A DNA stretch of 64,000 nt from Spirilliplanes yamanashiensis. Lineage in GTDB: Bacteria; Actinomycetota; Actinomycetes; Mycobacteriales; Micromonosporaceae. Position numbers and translations under genes: made by a program. The number at the start of each line of letters is the position of its first letter. The stretch's first letter is position 1. Shown one piece after another: positions 32,453 through 41,248 of this stretch. Location of the stretch: the NCBI RefSeq assembly GCF_016863475.1, contig NZ_BOOY01000011.1, positions 1-64,000 of the forward strand, given 5' to 3'. The notes beneath the pieces were generated by a model that had not been told where the DNA came from, ran no database searches, and worked only from the letters and a program-made list of their open reading frames with translations.

Positions 32453-33537
32453 AGGTACATGCCGGTGCGGTGCGCGTCGTCCTTCTGCGGCGCGGGCGGC
32501 TTGTCACCCTCGCCGAAGAACCGCTTCCCGCCGAACTCGCCGTGCAGGCGGTCGTCCAGCTCGTCCGCGAGCCCCGTCATGACCTGCACGGCGAGCATCA
32601 GGTGCGTCGCCTGGAAGTTGCGCCCGAACACCGGGATCGACGCCCACACCGTGTCGCCCGTGCAGTACAACCGGCCGATCGGCATCCGGTTCGTCAGCTC
32701 CGACAGCTTCACGTACAGCTGCTCCGTCGGCTCCACCTCGGTCAGGATCGGCGAGAACACGTCCACCAGCGGCGGGTTGTCGCGCACCCGCACGAACACC
32801 ATCGCCGACCCGGCCCGGATGCCCACGTCGCCGTCGCCGTCCACCTGCAACTGGTCGACTGTCGTCTTCGACATCGTCGCCACCACCGCGCGCACCCGCT
32901 CGTCCAGCGGGATCTCCTCCGCGGCGTTCGCCAGCGCCGCCGACAGCGTCCCGTCGACACCCAGCGAATCCAGGTCGACCTCGAGCATCGGCTCGTGCCG
33001 CGCCGTCCCCAGCGGGGCCGTGTCGATCGGCTCGTCCTCCTCGTCGTGCACCAGGTACACGAGGAACGCGGGGTGCGGCGCCCCGTACACGTCGCGCAGC
33101 GTGCGCGCCACCAGCGCCGCCGTCCGCTGCGCGTTGTCGACGGTCGTCCGCAGCCCGAACGAGTCACCCGACCCCGGCACCACCCCCGGCGGCGACCAGC
33201 CCAGCGCCACCAGGTCCGCCACCGCCGCCCGGTCCATCCGGAACCCCTCGGGCAGCGCCGCGTTGCCGACGGCCAGCGCGTCCACCGAACGCCCCTCGCC
33301 AATCTTCAACGACACCGAGTACACCGCGTCCCCGGTCCCCGACGCCGTCGGGTCGAGCGTCAGATCGACGTGCGCCCCCTCCGGCAACGTGGGCAGCAAC
33401 GCGGCGAGCGCCGCCGCGAACTCCCGCCACGCATCGGTCACCTTCGCGCGCAGATCCGCGGTCGTGGGCTCGTCGAGCAGCACCGCGTCCTGCGCGCCAC
33501 CACCCGGCGCCGCCGCCGCGGACTCGTCTGCCGTCAT
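32449..33537 (-). CDS. YbjN/TY-Chap-like protein with proteasome-type C-terminus
   Basis: A 362-residue soluble protein. The N-terminal half (~30-200) is a helix-strand domain. The C-terminal half, with RVRDNPPLVDVFSPILTEVE, EQLYVKLSELTNRMPIGRLY and NFQATHLMLAVQVMTGLADE, resembles the YbjN/type III secretion chaperone-like fold (TY-Chap). The last residues are Thr-Gly-Met-Tyr-Leu, almost the Thr-Gly-Gln-Tyr-Leu tail of Bpa encoded 5 kb away; a hydrophobic-Tyr-X end is the proteasome docking motif. Ribosome site GGAGG is 6 bases before ATG 33537. A peptide-binding or substrate-delivery role is inference. Confidence 0.75.
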   Translation of the reverse strand: MTADESAAAAPGGGAQDAVLLDEPTTADLRAKVTDAWREFAAALAALLPTLPEGAHVDLTLDPTASGTGDAVYSVSLKIGEGRSVDALAVGNAALPEGFRMDRAAVADLVALGWSPPGVVPGSGDSFGLRTTVDNAQRTAALVARTLRDVYGAPHPAFLVYLVHDEEDEPIDTAPLGTARHEPMLEVDLDSLGVDGTLSAALANAAEEIPLDERVRAVVATMSKTTVDQLQVDGDGDVGIRAGSAMVFVRVRDNPPLVDVFSPILTEVEPTEQLYVKLSELTNRMPIGRLYCTGDTVWASIPVFGRNFQATHLMLAVQVMTGLADELDDRLHGEFGGKRFFGEGDKPPAPQKDDAHRTGMYL

Positions 33538-33597
33538 GATCGCCTCCGTCCGTCAGCCACACCCTATCCACCGGCTGGGCTGTGCGGCAGGCAGCGC

Positions 33598-34068
33598 CTA
33601 ACCCGCCGCGGGCGGATCCCAGGCCAACGCCAGCTCCGTCAGCCGGCCGCCGGCCGCCTGCGGGTCAGCGCCCCGCCCGACGGCGACCCCGAGCAGGTAC
33701 GCCGTGACGGGCGCACCCGGGCGCAACACCCCGCGGGCCACGTCGCGGGCCAGGTCGAGCACGAGGGGAACGGGCACGTCAGCGGGGTCGAGGCCTAGTT
33801 CGGCACAGGCGGCGGCGACCCACTCGGGCATCCCGTCGGGCCAGCCCCGGGCGGCGCCGCCGCTGGGCGCGGCAGGTTCGGTGCCGGCGGCCGGGTCGCT
33901 GCCCGGTTCCGTGTTGGTGCCGGGTCCCGCGTTGGTGCCGCCTGCCGGGTCGGTGCCGGCCGCCGCGTCGCTGCCCGGTCCTGCCTCGGTGCCGGCGGTC
34001 GGGTCGGTGCCGGCAATCCGGTCCTCCCGCTCGCCGCCTTCCGCGGCCGCGGCGGCGGGGGTCGTCAT
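33598..34068 (-). CDS. DUF6457-like protein linked to MobA
   Basis: A 156-residue protein. The N-terminal ~75 residues are a low-complexity Gly-Thr-Asp-Pro/Ala-Gly repeat. The C-terminal ~75 residues form a helical domain with [20 protein letters not shown] and [20 protein letters not shown], as in the DUF6457 proteins that often follow mobA. The ATG overlaps the mobA stop as ATGA, so it is translationally coupled. It may assist molybdenum cofactor nucleotide attachment, but no function is established. Confidence 0.7.
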   Translation of the reverse strand: MTTPAAAAAEGGEREDRIAGTDPTAGTEAGPGSDAAAGTDPAGGTNAGPGTNTEPGSDPAAGTEPAAPSGGAARGWPDGMPEWVAAACAELGLDPADVPVPLVLDLARDVARGVLRPGAPVTAYLLGVAVGRGADPQAAGGRLTELALAWDPPAAG

Positions 34069-34664
34069 CGGGCCCATTCCTCGGCGGTGCGCAGGTCGTC
34101 GTCGGTGTCGCAGTCGAACCACGGCGGCGGGCCGGGCCGGCGCCACGACACCTCCGCCACGTGCAGCGCCTCGAACAACTCGCGCGCCGACGCCCCGTCC
34201 AGCGTTCCCCGGGCCGCCTTGACGTGCTCGACCGCCCGCCGCAGCGCCGGCGCCCGCCACACCCCGCACAGCATCTGCCGCCGGCCGTCGGTGTCGCGGT
34301 ACACGGCGCCGTCCATCGGGGCACCCTCCACCGTCAGGCGCAGCACGTCGACGGCCTCGCCGGTCAGCAGCGGCAGGTCCGCCGCCAGCAACGCGATCAG
34401 CGCCACGTCCTCCGGCACCAGCGCCAGGCCCGCGGCGGTCGCGGCCACCGGGCCGCCGCCGGCCGGCTTCTCGCGGGTGCTCTGCACGGGTACGGGCAGG
34501 TCAGGCGGCACCGGCCCCACGACGACACGGGGCTCCGCGTCACCGACGGCCGCGAGCACACGGCTGAGCATCGACTGCCCGGCGACCGGGAGGGCAGGCT
34601 TGTCCGCGCCCCCCATGCGCCGTGCCGCGCCGCCGGCAAGCACCACCGCTGCGAATCCCGCCAC
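34065..34664 (-). CDS. mobA: molybdenum cofactor guanylyltransferase
   Basis: A 199-residue nucleotidyltransferase adding GMP to molybdopterin. The N-terminal motif [21 protein letters not shown] is the GTP-binding signature (LAGGxxxRMGxxK). [16 protein letters not shown] contains the metal-binding Asp. GTG 34664 follows a TACGGT hexamer by six bases on the minus strand. It works with the moa/moe genes elsewhere in the window and is divergent from fdhD. Confidence 0.88.
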   Translation of the reverse strand: MAGFAAVVLAGGAARRMGGADKPALPVAGQSMLSRVLAAVGDAEPRVVVGPVPPDLPVPVQSTREKPAGGGPVAATAAGLALVPEDVALIALLAADLPLLTGEAVDVLRLTVEGAPMDGAVYRDTDGRRQMLCGVWRAPALRRAVEHVKAARGTLDGASARELFEALHVAEVSWRRPGPPPWFDCDTDDDLRTAEEWAR

Positions 34665-34670
34665 GCACGT

Positions 34671-34676
34671 ACCGTA
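34671..34676 (-). promoter_or_regulatory. -10 hexamer TACGGT for mobA
   Basis: Minus-strand TACGGT, 6 nt, GTG 34664. Confidence 0.45.
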
Positions 34677-34805
34677 TCCCGCGCCGCAAGCAGCCGACTC
34701 CGCACGGCAACCCCACACCCCGAACAGGTCGGCCACGCGTCCCGGGCCGGGACGCTGCTCGACGGCTTGACGGTCGCTCGACCGGCGGAGAAGCCGGGCG
34801 GTCAC

Positions 34806-34811
34806 TACGTT
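34806..34811 (+). promoter_or_regulatory. -10 hexamer TACGTT, leaderless fdhD
   Basis: TACGTT, 6 nt, ATG 34818. No ribosome binding site precedes the ATG. Confidence 0.5.
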
Positions 34812-34817
34812 TGGTGC

Positions 34818-35648
34818 ATGGGACGGGTGACCGGGCGGCGCGGTGTGCTGCGGATCGATCTCGACGCCCCCGACGGCGGGCGGCGGCGGCCCGACGAGCT
34901 GGCCGCCGAGGAGCCGCTCGAGGTGCGGGTCGGCAAGGAGCCGCTGGCCGTCACGATGCGCACCCCCGGTCACGACGTCGACCTGGCGCTCGGGTTCCTG
35001 TGCACCGAGGGCGTGATCCGCGGCCCCGACGACGTGCGCACCGCCATGCTGTGCGCGGGCGCGGAGACGCCGAACACGTACAACGTCGTGGACGTGACGC
35101 TCGCCGACGGTGTGCCGCCGCCCGAGACGGATCCGAGCCGCAACTTCTACACGACCAGTTCGTGCGGGGTGTGCGGCAAGGCCAGCATCGACGCGGTGCG
35201 CACCCGCTCGGCGTACGACCCCGGGAGCGACCCGCTCACCGTGCCCGCCGCGACGCTGGCGGGCATGCCGGAAGCCCTGCGCCGCGCGCAGCGCACCTTC
35301 GACAAGACGGGCGGGCTGCACGCGGCCGGGCTGTTCGACGGCGGTGGGCGGCTGGTCGTGCTGCGGGAGGACGTCGGCCGGCACAACGCCGTCGACAAGG
35401 TGGTCGGGTGGGCGTTGCGGGAACGGCGGCTGCCGCTGACCGGGCACGTGCTGCTGGTGTCGGGGCGGGCCAGTTTCGAGCTGACGCAGAAGGCGTGGAT
35501 GGCCGGGCTGCCCGTCCTGGCGGCCGTGTCGGCGCCGAGCACCCTCGCCGCCGAGCTGGCCGACGAGGCCGGGATGACGCTGGTCGGCTTCCTCCGCGGG
35601 CGCACGATGAACGTGTACACCCGTCCCGACCGGATCACCCGGGACTGA
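34818..35648 (+). CDS. fdhD: formate dehydrogenase accessory sulfurtransferase FdhD
   Basis: A 276-residue cytoplasmic protein that transfers sulfur to the molybdenum/tungsten bis-MGD cofactor before insertion into formate dehydrogenase. Seen: [29 protein letters not shown], the persulfide loop [12 protein letters not shown] with Cxx[29 protein letters not shown] and [12 protein letters not shown]. It is divergent from mobA. No formate dehydrogenase gene lies in the window. Its end overlaps the convergent DUF4192 gene by 14 bp. Confidence 0.95.
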   Translation: MGRVTGRRGVLRIDLDAPDGGRRRPDELAAEEPLEVRVGKEPLAVTMRTPGHDVDLALGFLCTEGVIRGPDDVRTAMLCAGAETPNTYNVVDVTLADGVPPPETDPSRNFYTTSSCGVCGKASIDAVRTRSAYDPGSDPLTVPAATLAGMPEALRRAQRTFDKTGGLHAAGLFDGGGRLVVLREDVGRHNAVDKVVGWALRERRLPLTGHVLLVSGRASFELTQKAWMAGLPVLAAVSAPSTLAAELADEAGMTLVGFLRGRTMNVYTRPDRITRD

Positions 35649-37005
35649 CCGGCGCGGGCCAGCCGTCGACGGCCGACGGCGGCAGCCCGAAGCGCAGGAT
35701 GTCGTCGAGCAGGACCGCCATGCTGTAGCCGGGGTCCTCGGCGAGCGCCCGCTCCACCGCGACGGCGGCGAGCGCGCCCTGGCCGGTGCGCCAGGCGGCG
35801 AACGCCAGCAGACACGCGGGGGCGGGCACCCAGCGCGGCTCGACGCGGCGGGTCAGGTCGGTCCAGAGCGGCACCTGCCATGGTTCCTGGCCGACGGCCT
35901 GCCAGGCGAGGTCGCGCACCGGCACGTGGGCCAGCAGGACGCCGAGCCACGCGGCCTCGTCGTCGGTGAGCCGCCCACCGGCCTCGGCCCGCCGCAGCGC
36001 GGCGGTGACCGCCGCCCGCCCGGCCCGCAGCACCGCCGCCCGCGCCACCCCGATCCGCCCGCCACCGGCATCGGCCCCTTGCCGGTGGGTGGGAGGAGAA
36101 GGCAGGGCGCCGCCGGGAGACGACGCCGAGCCGGCACCGGCAGACGACGCGGGGCCACCCACGGAAGAGGACGCGCCGGCACCGGCGGGAGACCGCACCG
36201 TGCCGCCGGCGGGAGGTGGTTGGCAGCCGGCGGGGGACGAAGTCGAGCCGCCGCTGGAAGGCGGCGCGGAGCCGGCGGAAGACGAAGTGGCGCCATCGGG
36301 AGGCGGCGCGGAGCCGGCGGAAGACGAGGTAGTGCCCGCGGGAGACGGCGTAGAGCTGACGGGAGACGGCGTAGAGCTGGCGGGAGACGGCGGGAAGGGG
36401 GTGGCAGGCGGCGCGGAGCCCGCGGACGACGACGCGACCGCGCCGGGAGCAGCCGAAGCCACTATCGCCGCCCCCGCCAGCGCCTCCAGCCGCCGCCGAG
36501 CCGCCTCCGTGCACCGCCCCATCGCCGCCCGCGCCTCCCCGGTCACCGCCGCGACCTGGGCCACCAAAGCCTCCCGGTCCGGCAGCGCCACATGCCCCGC
36601 AAAGGTCGCCGCCGCGGCCACCGCCCCCGCCGCCTCGCACAAGCGGCCGGCCGAGGAGTCGCCGTGGAACCACCACCGCCCGTCGAGCACCCGCAGCACC
36701 GGCCGCACGTCGATGCCGTGGGCCGCGAGCGCGGCAGATACCGCCCCCAGCGCCGGGCCGACGGTGGCGGGAGTCCCGTACCCCAGGACGGCCGCCTCCG
36801 ACGGGCGGTGGTGGGCCACGACGGCGGCGATGTGGGCGGTGTCGGCGGCCAGCGCATCCCGGGGTGGGACGTCGAGCCGGCAGGCGAAGACGACCTGGCC
36901 GGCGTGGACGGCGACCACGACGATGCTGTCGCGGGGGTGGAAGCCGATCAGGTACGGCACGGCGGCGACGATGTCGGCCGGGCCGCGAAGGGTCAGCACG
37001 CTCAT
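35635..37005 (-). CDS. DUF4192 protein with long Ser/Pro/Ala-rich insertion
   Basis: A 456-residue protein. The N-terminus [20 protein letters not shown] and [20 protein letters not shown] is the DUF4192 signature. The conserved C-terminal half ([55 protein letters not shown]) follows. Between them, about residues 195-320, lies a low-complexity insert built from repeats like [12 protein letters not shown]4192 function is unknown. ATG 37005 begins the conserved domain. Confidence 0.8.
   Translation of the reverse strand: MSVLTLRGPADIVAAVPYLIGFHPRDSIVVVAVHAGQVVFACRLDVPPRDALAADTAHIAAVVAHHRPSEAAVLGYGTPATVGPALGAVSAALAAHGIDVRPVLRVLDGRWWFHGDSSAGRLCEAAGAVAAAATFAGHVALPDREALVAQVAAVTGEARAAMGRCTEAARRRLEALAGAAIVASAAPGAVASSSAGSAPPATPFPPSPASSTPSPVSSTPSPAGTTSSSAGSAPPPDGATSSSAGSAPPSSGGSTSSPAGCQPPPAGGTVRSPAGAGASSSVGGPASSAGAGSASSPGGALPSPPTHRQGADAGGGRIGVARAAVLRAGRAAVTAALRRAEAGGRLTDDEAAWLGVLLAHVPVRDLAWQAVGQEPWQVPLWTDLTRRVEPRWVPAPACLLAFAAWRTGQGALAAVAVERALAEDPGYSMAVLLDDILRFGLPPSAVDGWPAPVSPG
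36085..36435. repeat. imperfect repeats encoding SSSAGSAPP segment
   Basis: Copies of GGCGCGGAGCCGGCGGAAGACGA-like blocks recur (for example near 36265 and 36305), plus repeated GGGAGACGGCGTAGAGCTG-type units at about 36343-36390. They encode the low-complexity insert of the DUF4192 protein on the minus strand. Confidence 0.75.
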
Positions 37006-37038
37006 GCCCACGAGCCTGGTCCCCCGCACACCACCGAA

Positions 37039-37077
37039 ACGGCCCTGTGGACGACACGCCGTCGTCCACAGGGCCGT
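37039..37077 (-). terminator. 17-bp perfect stem hairpin after GNAT gene
   Basis: Arms 37039-37055 and 37061-37077 are perfectly complementary (17 bp) around an ACGCC loop, 15 nt beyond the GNAT stop. It also lies just upstream of the DUF4192 start and insulates the two genes. Confidence 0.85.
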
Positions 37078-37092
37078 GAGCGTAACCGCAGG

Positions 37093-37596
37093 TCAGGCGC
37101 GGAACTGCAGTTCGTGCAGTTGCATGCTGTCGCGCCACTGGTGGGCGTGGCGTTCCAGGTCGAGGGTGAGCTGGATGGAGGAGACGACGTCGTAGCCGGC
37201 GGCGTGCAGGCAGCGGATGGCTTCGACGTTGCGGGACTCGGGCGAGATGGTCAGGGACACGAAGCTGCGCTTGGAGGCCTGGTGGGCGACGTGCTGCAGC
37301 AGGGCCCGGCCGACGCCGCGGCCGCGGTGGGCGGGGTCGACGACGACGGGTTCCACCTCGCCGGCGCGGTCGCGCATGATGAGGCCGACGAGGCCGATGA
37401 CGCCGTCGTCGGGGTGTTCGGCGACCCACATGCCGGCCAGGTCGAGCCGGGTGAGGTACTCCTCGAAGCCGGCGCCGTCGTCGGCGGACTCGGGGGCCTC
37501 GTACATGGTCGCGTGGCTGCGGGTGAGTTCGGCCCACAGGCGGCGCCCCGCGCTGTGGTCGCTCGGGCGGTACGAACGCACGGTGACGGGACTCAT
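37093..37596 (-). CDS. GNAT family N-acetyltransferase
   Basis: A 167-residue acyl-CoA-dependent acetyltransferase. VTVRSYRPSDHSAGRRLWAE starts the fold and VEPVVVDPAHRGRGVGRALL is the acetyl-CoA binding motif A (RGxGxGxA type). ESRNVEAIRCLHAAGY is typical of motif B. The substrate is not predictable. It lies between a strong terminator and the divergent fructosamine kinase gene; only 55 bp separate the two starts. Confidence 0.88.
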   Translation of the reverse strand: MSPVTVRSYRPSDHSAGRRLWAELTRSHATMYEAPESADDGAGFEEYLTRLDLAGMWVAEHPDDGVIGLVGLIMRDRAGEVEPVVVDPAHRGRGVGRALLQHVAHQASKRSFVSLTISPESRNVEAIRCLHAAGYDVVSSIQLTLDLERHAHQWRDSMQLHELQFRA

Positions 37597-37651
37597 GGCT
37601 TCATGGTGACGGCAAATGCGCCCCGTGTGAGCGGAAGTGGAAGATAGGTCC

Positions 37652-38520
<869 letters not shown>

Positions 38521-38524
<4 letters not shown>

Positions 38525-39537
38525 GCATCAACGCAGGCCTCGTCGACCGGTACGGACGCACGGCCACCGACCTGCGGGTGTCGCTGACCGACCGGTGCAA
38601 TCTGCGCTGCACCTACTGCATGCCCGCCGAGGGGCTGGCGTGGCTGCCGCGGCAGGACGTGCTCACCGACGCGGAGATCTCCCGGCTGATCCGGGTGGCG
38701 GTGGAGCTGCTCGGCGTGACGGAGGTCCGGTTCACCGGGGGTGAGCCGCTGGTGCGGCCGGGCCTGACCGCGATCGTGGCGGCCGCGGCGGCGCTGCGCC
38801 CGCGGCCCCGGCTGTCGCTCACCACGAACGGCCTGGGCCTGGAACGGCTGGCACCCGCCCTGCGCGACGCCGGCCTCGACCGGGTCAACGTCTCGCTGGA
38901 CACCCTGTCGCCGGAGCGGTTCGCGCAGCTCACCCGCCGGGACCGGCACGCGGACGTGCTGGCCGGGCTGCGCGGGGCGGTGGCGGCCGGACTGACCCCG
39001 GTGAAGATCAACGCGGTGCTGATGCGCGGGGTGAACGACGACGAGGCGCCCGCGCTGCTGCGGTTCGCGCTGGAGCACGGCTACCAGCTGCGCTTCATCG
39101 AGCAGATGCCGCTGGACGCCCAGCACGGGTGGGACCGCGCGTCGATGGTCACCGCGGACGAGATCCTCGCCGCCCTGGCCCCGTTCGACCTGCGGCCGGA
39201 CCCGGTGGAGCGGGGCGCGGCGCCCGCCGAGACGTGGGTGGTGCCCGGGTACGCCGACGCGGCCGGCGAGCCCGCCCGGGTCGGCGTGATCGGCAGCGTG
39301 ACCCGCCCGTTCTGCGGCGGCTGCGACCGCACCCGGCTCACCGCGGACGGCCAGGTGCGCAACTGCCTGTTCGCCACGGAGGAGTCCGACCTGCGCGCGG
39401 CCCTGCGCGGCGGCGCCACCGACGACGAGGTGGCGGACCGGTGGCGGGCGGCCACGCTCGGCAAGCGCGCCGGGCACGGCATCGACGACCCCACGTTCCT
39501 GCAGCCCGCGCGGCCGATGTCCGCCATCGGCGGCTGA
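38521..39537 (+). CDS. moaA: GTP 3',8-cyclase
   Basis: A 338-residue radical SAM enzyme for the first step of molybdenum cofactor synthesis. The N-terminal cluster motif is DRCNLRCTYCMP (CxxxCxxC), followed by VRFTGGEPLVRPG for SAM binding. The C-terminal cluster is FCGGCDRTRLTADGQVRNCL. The protein ends in Gly-Gly as required for activity. Its partner MoaC is encoded at 53243. It is followed two bases later by moaD. Confidence 0.97.
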
Positions 39538-39539
39538 CC

Positions 39540-39782
39540 GTGCTGACCGTCCGCTACTTCGCCGGGGCCCGCGCCGCGGCCGGCGTCGCCGACGAGACCG
39601 TGCCGGCCGGGGTGTGCCTCGACGACCTGGCCGCCGCCCTCGCCGACCGGCACGGCCCGGGGCTGGCCAAGGTGCTGGCCGCCGCCAGTTTCCTCGTCGA
39701 CGGCGTCGCCTGCCATGATCGCCGGGCGGTGCTGGCACCGGGCGTCACCGTGGACGTGCTGCCGCCGTTCGCGGGAGGCTGA
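39540..39782 (+). CDS. moaD: MoaD/ThiS-type molybdopterin synthase small subunit
   Basis: An 80-residue ubiquitin-like sulfur carrier. It begins VLTVRYFAGARAAAGV and ends VDVLPPFAGG; the C-terminal Gly-Gly becomes a thiocarboxylate that supplies sulfur to molybdopterin synthase together with MoaE (51154). GTG 39540 lies two bases after the moaA stop. No moeB/thiF-type activating gene lies nearby. Confidence 0.9.
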   Translation: MLTVRYFAGARAAAGVADETVPAGVCLDDLAAALADRHGPGLAKVLAAASFLVDGVACHDRRAVLAPGVTVDVLPPFAGG

Positions 39783-39799
39783 GAAGGGTGTTGTTGGTC

Positions 39800-41128
39800 A
39801 TGGGGTTCGCCGCCACGCTGGCGATCGTCGTCGGGCTCATCCACTGGTACCTGTACAAGCGCCTGGTCCGCGACACCCTGCCGGAGGGCTGGCCGCGCCG
39901 GGCCGGGGCGGTCGCCGCGGTGCTGCTCGCGCTGCTGGCGCCGACCACGCTCGTCCTGGTGCGCGAGGGCTCGGTGCAGTGGCTGGCCTGGCCGGGCTTC
40001 CTGTGGCTCGCGCTGATGTTCTACCTGCTCGTCGTGCTGGCGGTGCTGGAGGTTCCGCGCGCGGCGCTCCTGCTGTGGTGGCGCGCCCGCCGCCGGCGTA
40101 CCCCCGCGGGGGTGACCGCCACCCCGGCGCAGGCCGACGGCGCGGTGCAGGCGGAACCGGCGGCGCAGCAGGCGGTCGCGGCGCAGGCGGAACCGCCGGG
40201 CCCGGCCGGCGGCGTGGCCACCAAGGGCGACGTGGCCACCAAGGCCGGCGACCCGCCCGGCGACGGCGCCGGGACGGGGACCGACCCCGCGCACGACGCC
40301 TCGCGGCGGCTGCTGCTCGCGCGGGGGGCGGCGATCTTCGCCGGCCTCACCGCCGCCGGAGCCGTCGGCTACGGGGTGCGCACCGCGCTCGGCCCGCCGC
40401 AGCTCGACCGGTTCCAGGTGCCGATGGCGAAGCTGCCGCGCGCGATGGACGGCACCCGCATCGCCGTCGTGTCCGACATCCACCTCGGGCCGCTGGTGCC
40501 CGCGAACCACGCCCAGCGGATCACCGACCTGATCAACTCGGTGGACGCGGACGTGGTGGCGATCGTCGGCGACCTCGTCGACGGCACCGTGGAGGAGCTG
40601 GGCGCGTCGGCCGCGCCGCTGGGGCGCATCCAGGCCCGGCACGGCACGTTCTTCGTCACCGGCAACCACGAGTACTACTCGGGGCACCTGCCGTGGATCG
40701 AGGAGGTGCAGCGGCTCGGCATCCGGGTGCTGCGCAACGAGCGCGAGGAGCTGCTCGTCCGCGGCGGCGCCCTCGACCTGGCCGGCGTCAACGACATCGG
40801 CGGCGAGGAGTTCGGCGACGGGCCGGACTTCCCGACGACGTTCGCCGGCCGGGACCCGTCGCGGCCGGTGGTGCTGATGGCGCACCAGCCGGTGCAGGCC
40901 CGGTCGGCCGCGGAGTACGGCGTCGACCTGCAGGTGTCCGGCCACACCCACGGCGGGCAGATGGTGCCGTTCAACCTGCTGGTCAAGCTGGAGCAGCCGG
41001 TCGTGTCGGGGTACGGCACGGTCGACGGCGTGCCGGTGTACGTGACGAACGGCGCGGGTTTCTGGGGTCCGCCGGTGCGCGTCGGCGCCCCGCCGCAGGT
41101 GTCGCTGCTGGAGCTGCGCGCCCCCTGA
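39800..41128 (+). CDS. membrane-anchored metallophosphoesterase
   Basis: A 442-residue protein. Three N-terminal membrane helices (residues ~1-100) are followed by an Ala/Gln-rich cytoplasmic spacer, another hydrophobic segment (LLLARGAAIFAGLTAAGAVG) and a calcineurin-like domain: AVVSDIHLGPLV (DxH), IVGDLVDGTV (GDxxD), TGNHEYYSG (GNHE), MAHQPVQ and SGHTHGGQMVPF (GHTH). Family members include YkuE-like enzymes acting on phospholipid headgroups. ATG 39800 has AAGGG 11 bases upstream; TTG 39794 and GTG 39788 are alternatives. Confidence 0.85.
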   Translation: MGFAATLAIVVGLIHWYLYKRLVRDTLPEGWPRRAGAVAAVLLALLAPTTLVLVREGSVQWLAWPGFLWLALMFYLLVVLAVLEVPRAALLLWWRARRRRTPAGVTATPAQADGAVQAEPAAQQAVAAQAEPPGPAGGVATKGDVATKAGDPPGDGAGTGTDPAHDASRRLLLARGAAIFAGLTAAGAVGYGVRTALGPPQLDRFQVPMAKLPRAMDGTRIAVVSDIHLGPLVPANHAQRITDLINSVDADVVAIVGDLVDGTVEELGASAAPLGRIQARHGTFFVTGNHEYYSGHLPWIEEVQRLGIRVLRNEREELLVRGGALDLAGVNDIGGEEFGDGPDFPTTFAGRDPSRPVVLMAHQPVQARSAAEYGVDLQVSGHTHGGQMVPFNLLVKLEQPVVSGYGTVDGVPVYVTNGAGFWGPPVRVGAPPQVSLLELRAP

Positions 41129-41164
41129 ACCCGTAGCTGTTGTGGGGTGGCGCCCGGACGTCAC

Positions 41165-41174
41165 CCACATGTGG
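41165..41174. promoter_or_regulatory. palindrome CCACATGTGG upstream of helicase gene
   Basis: A 10-bp perfect palindrome within an imperfect 17-bp one, 74 bp before the PHP-UvrD start. It is a possible operator and nothing more can be said. Confidence 0.3.
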
Positions 41175-41248
41175 TGTGAGGGAGAGCGCAAGGCCACCCG
41201 TGCGCGTGGCGGCGCGCATCGTCGGGCGTCGCCGTGACAGGATGCGGC

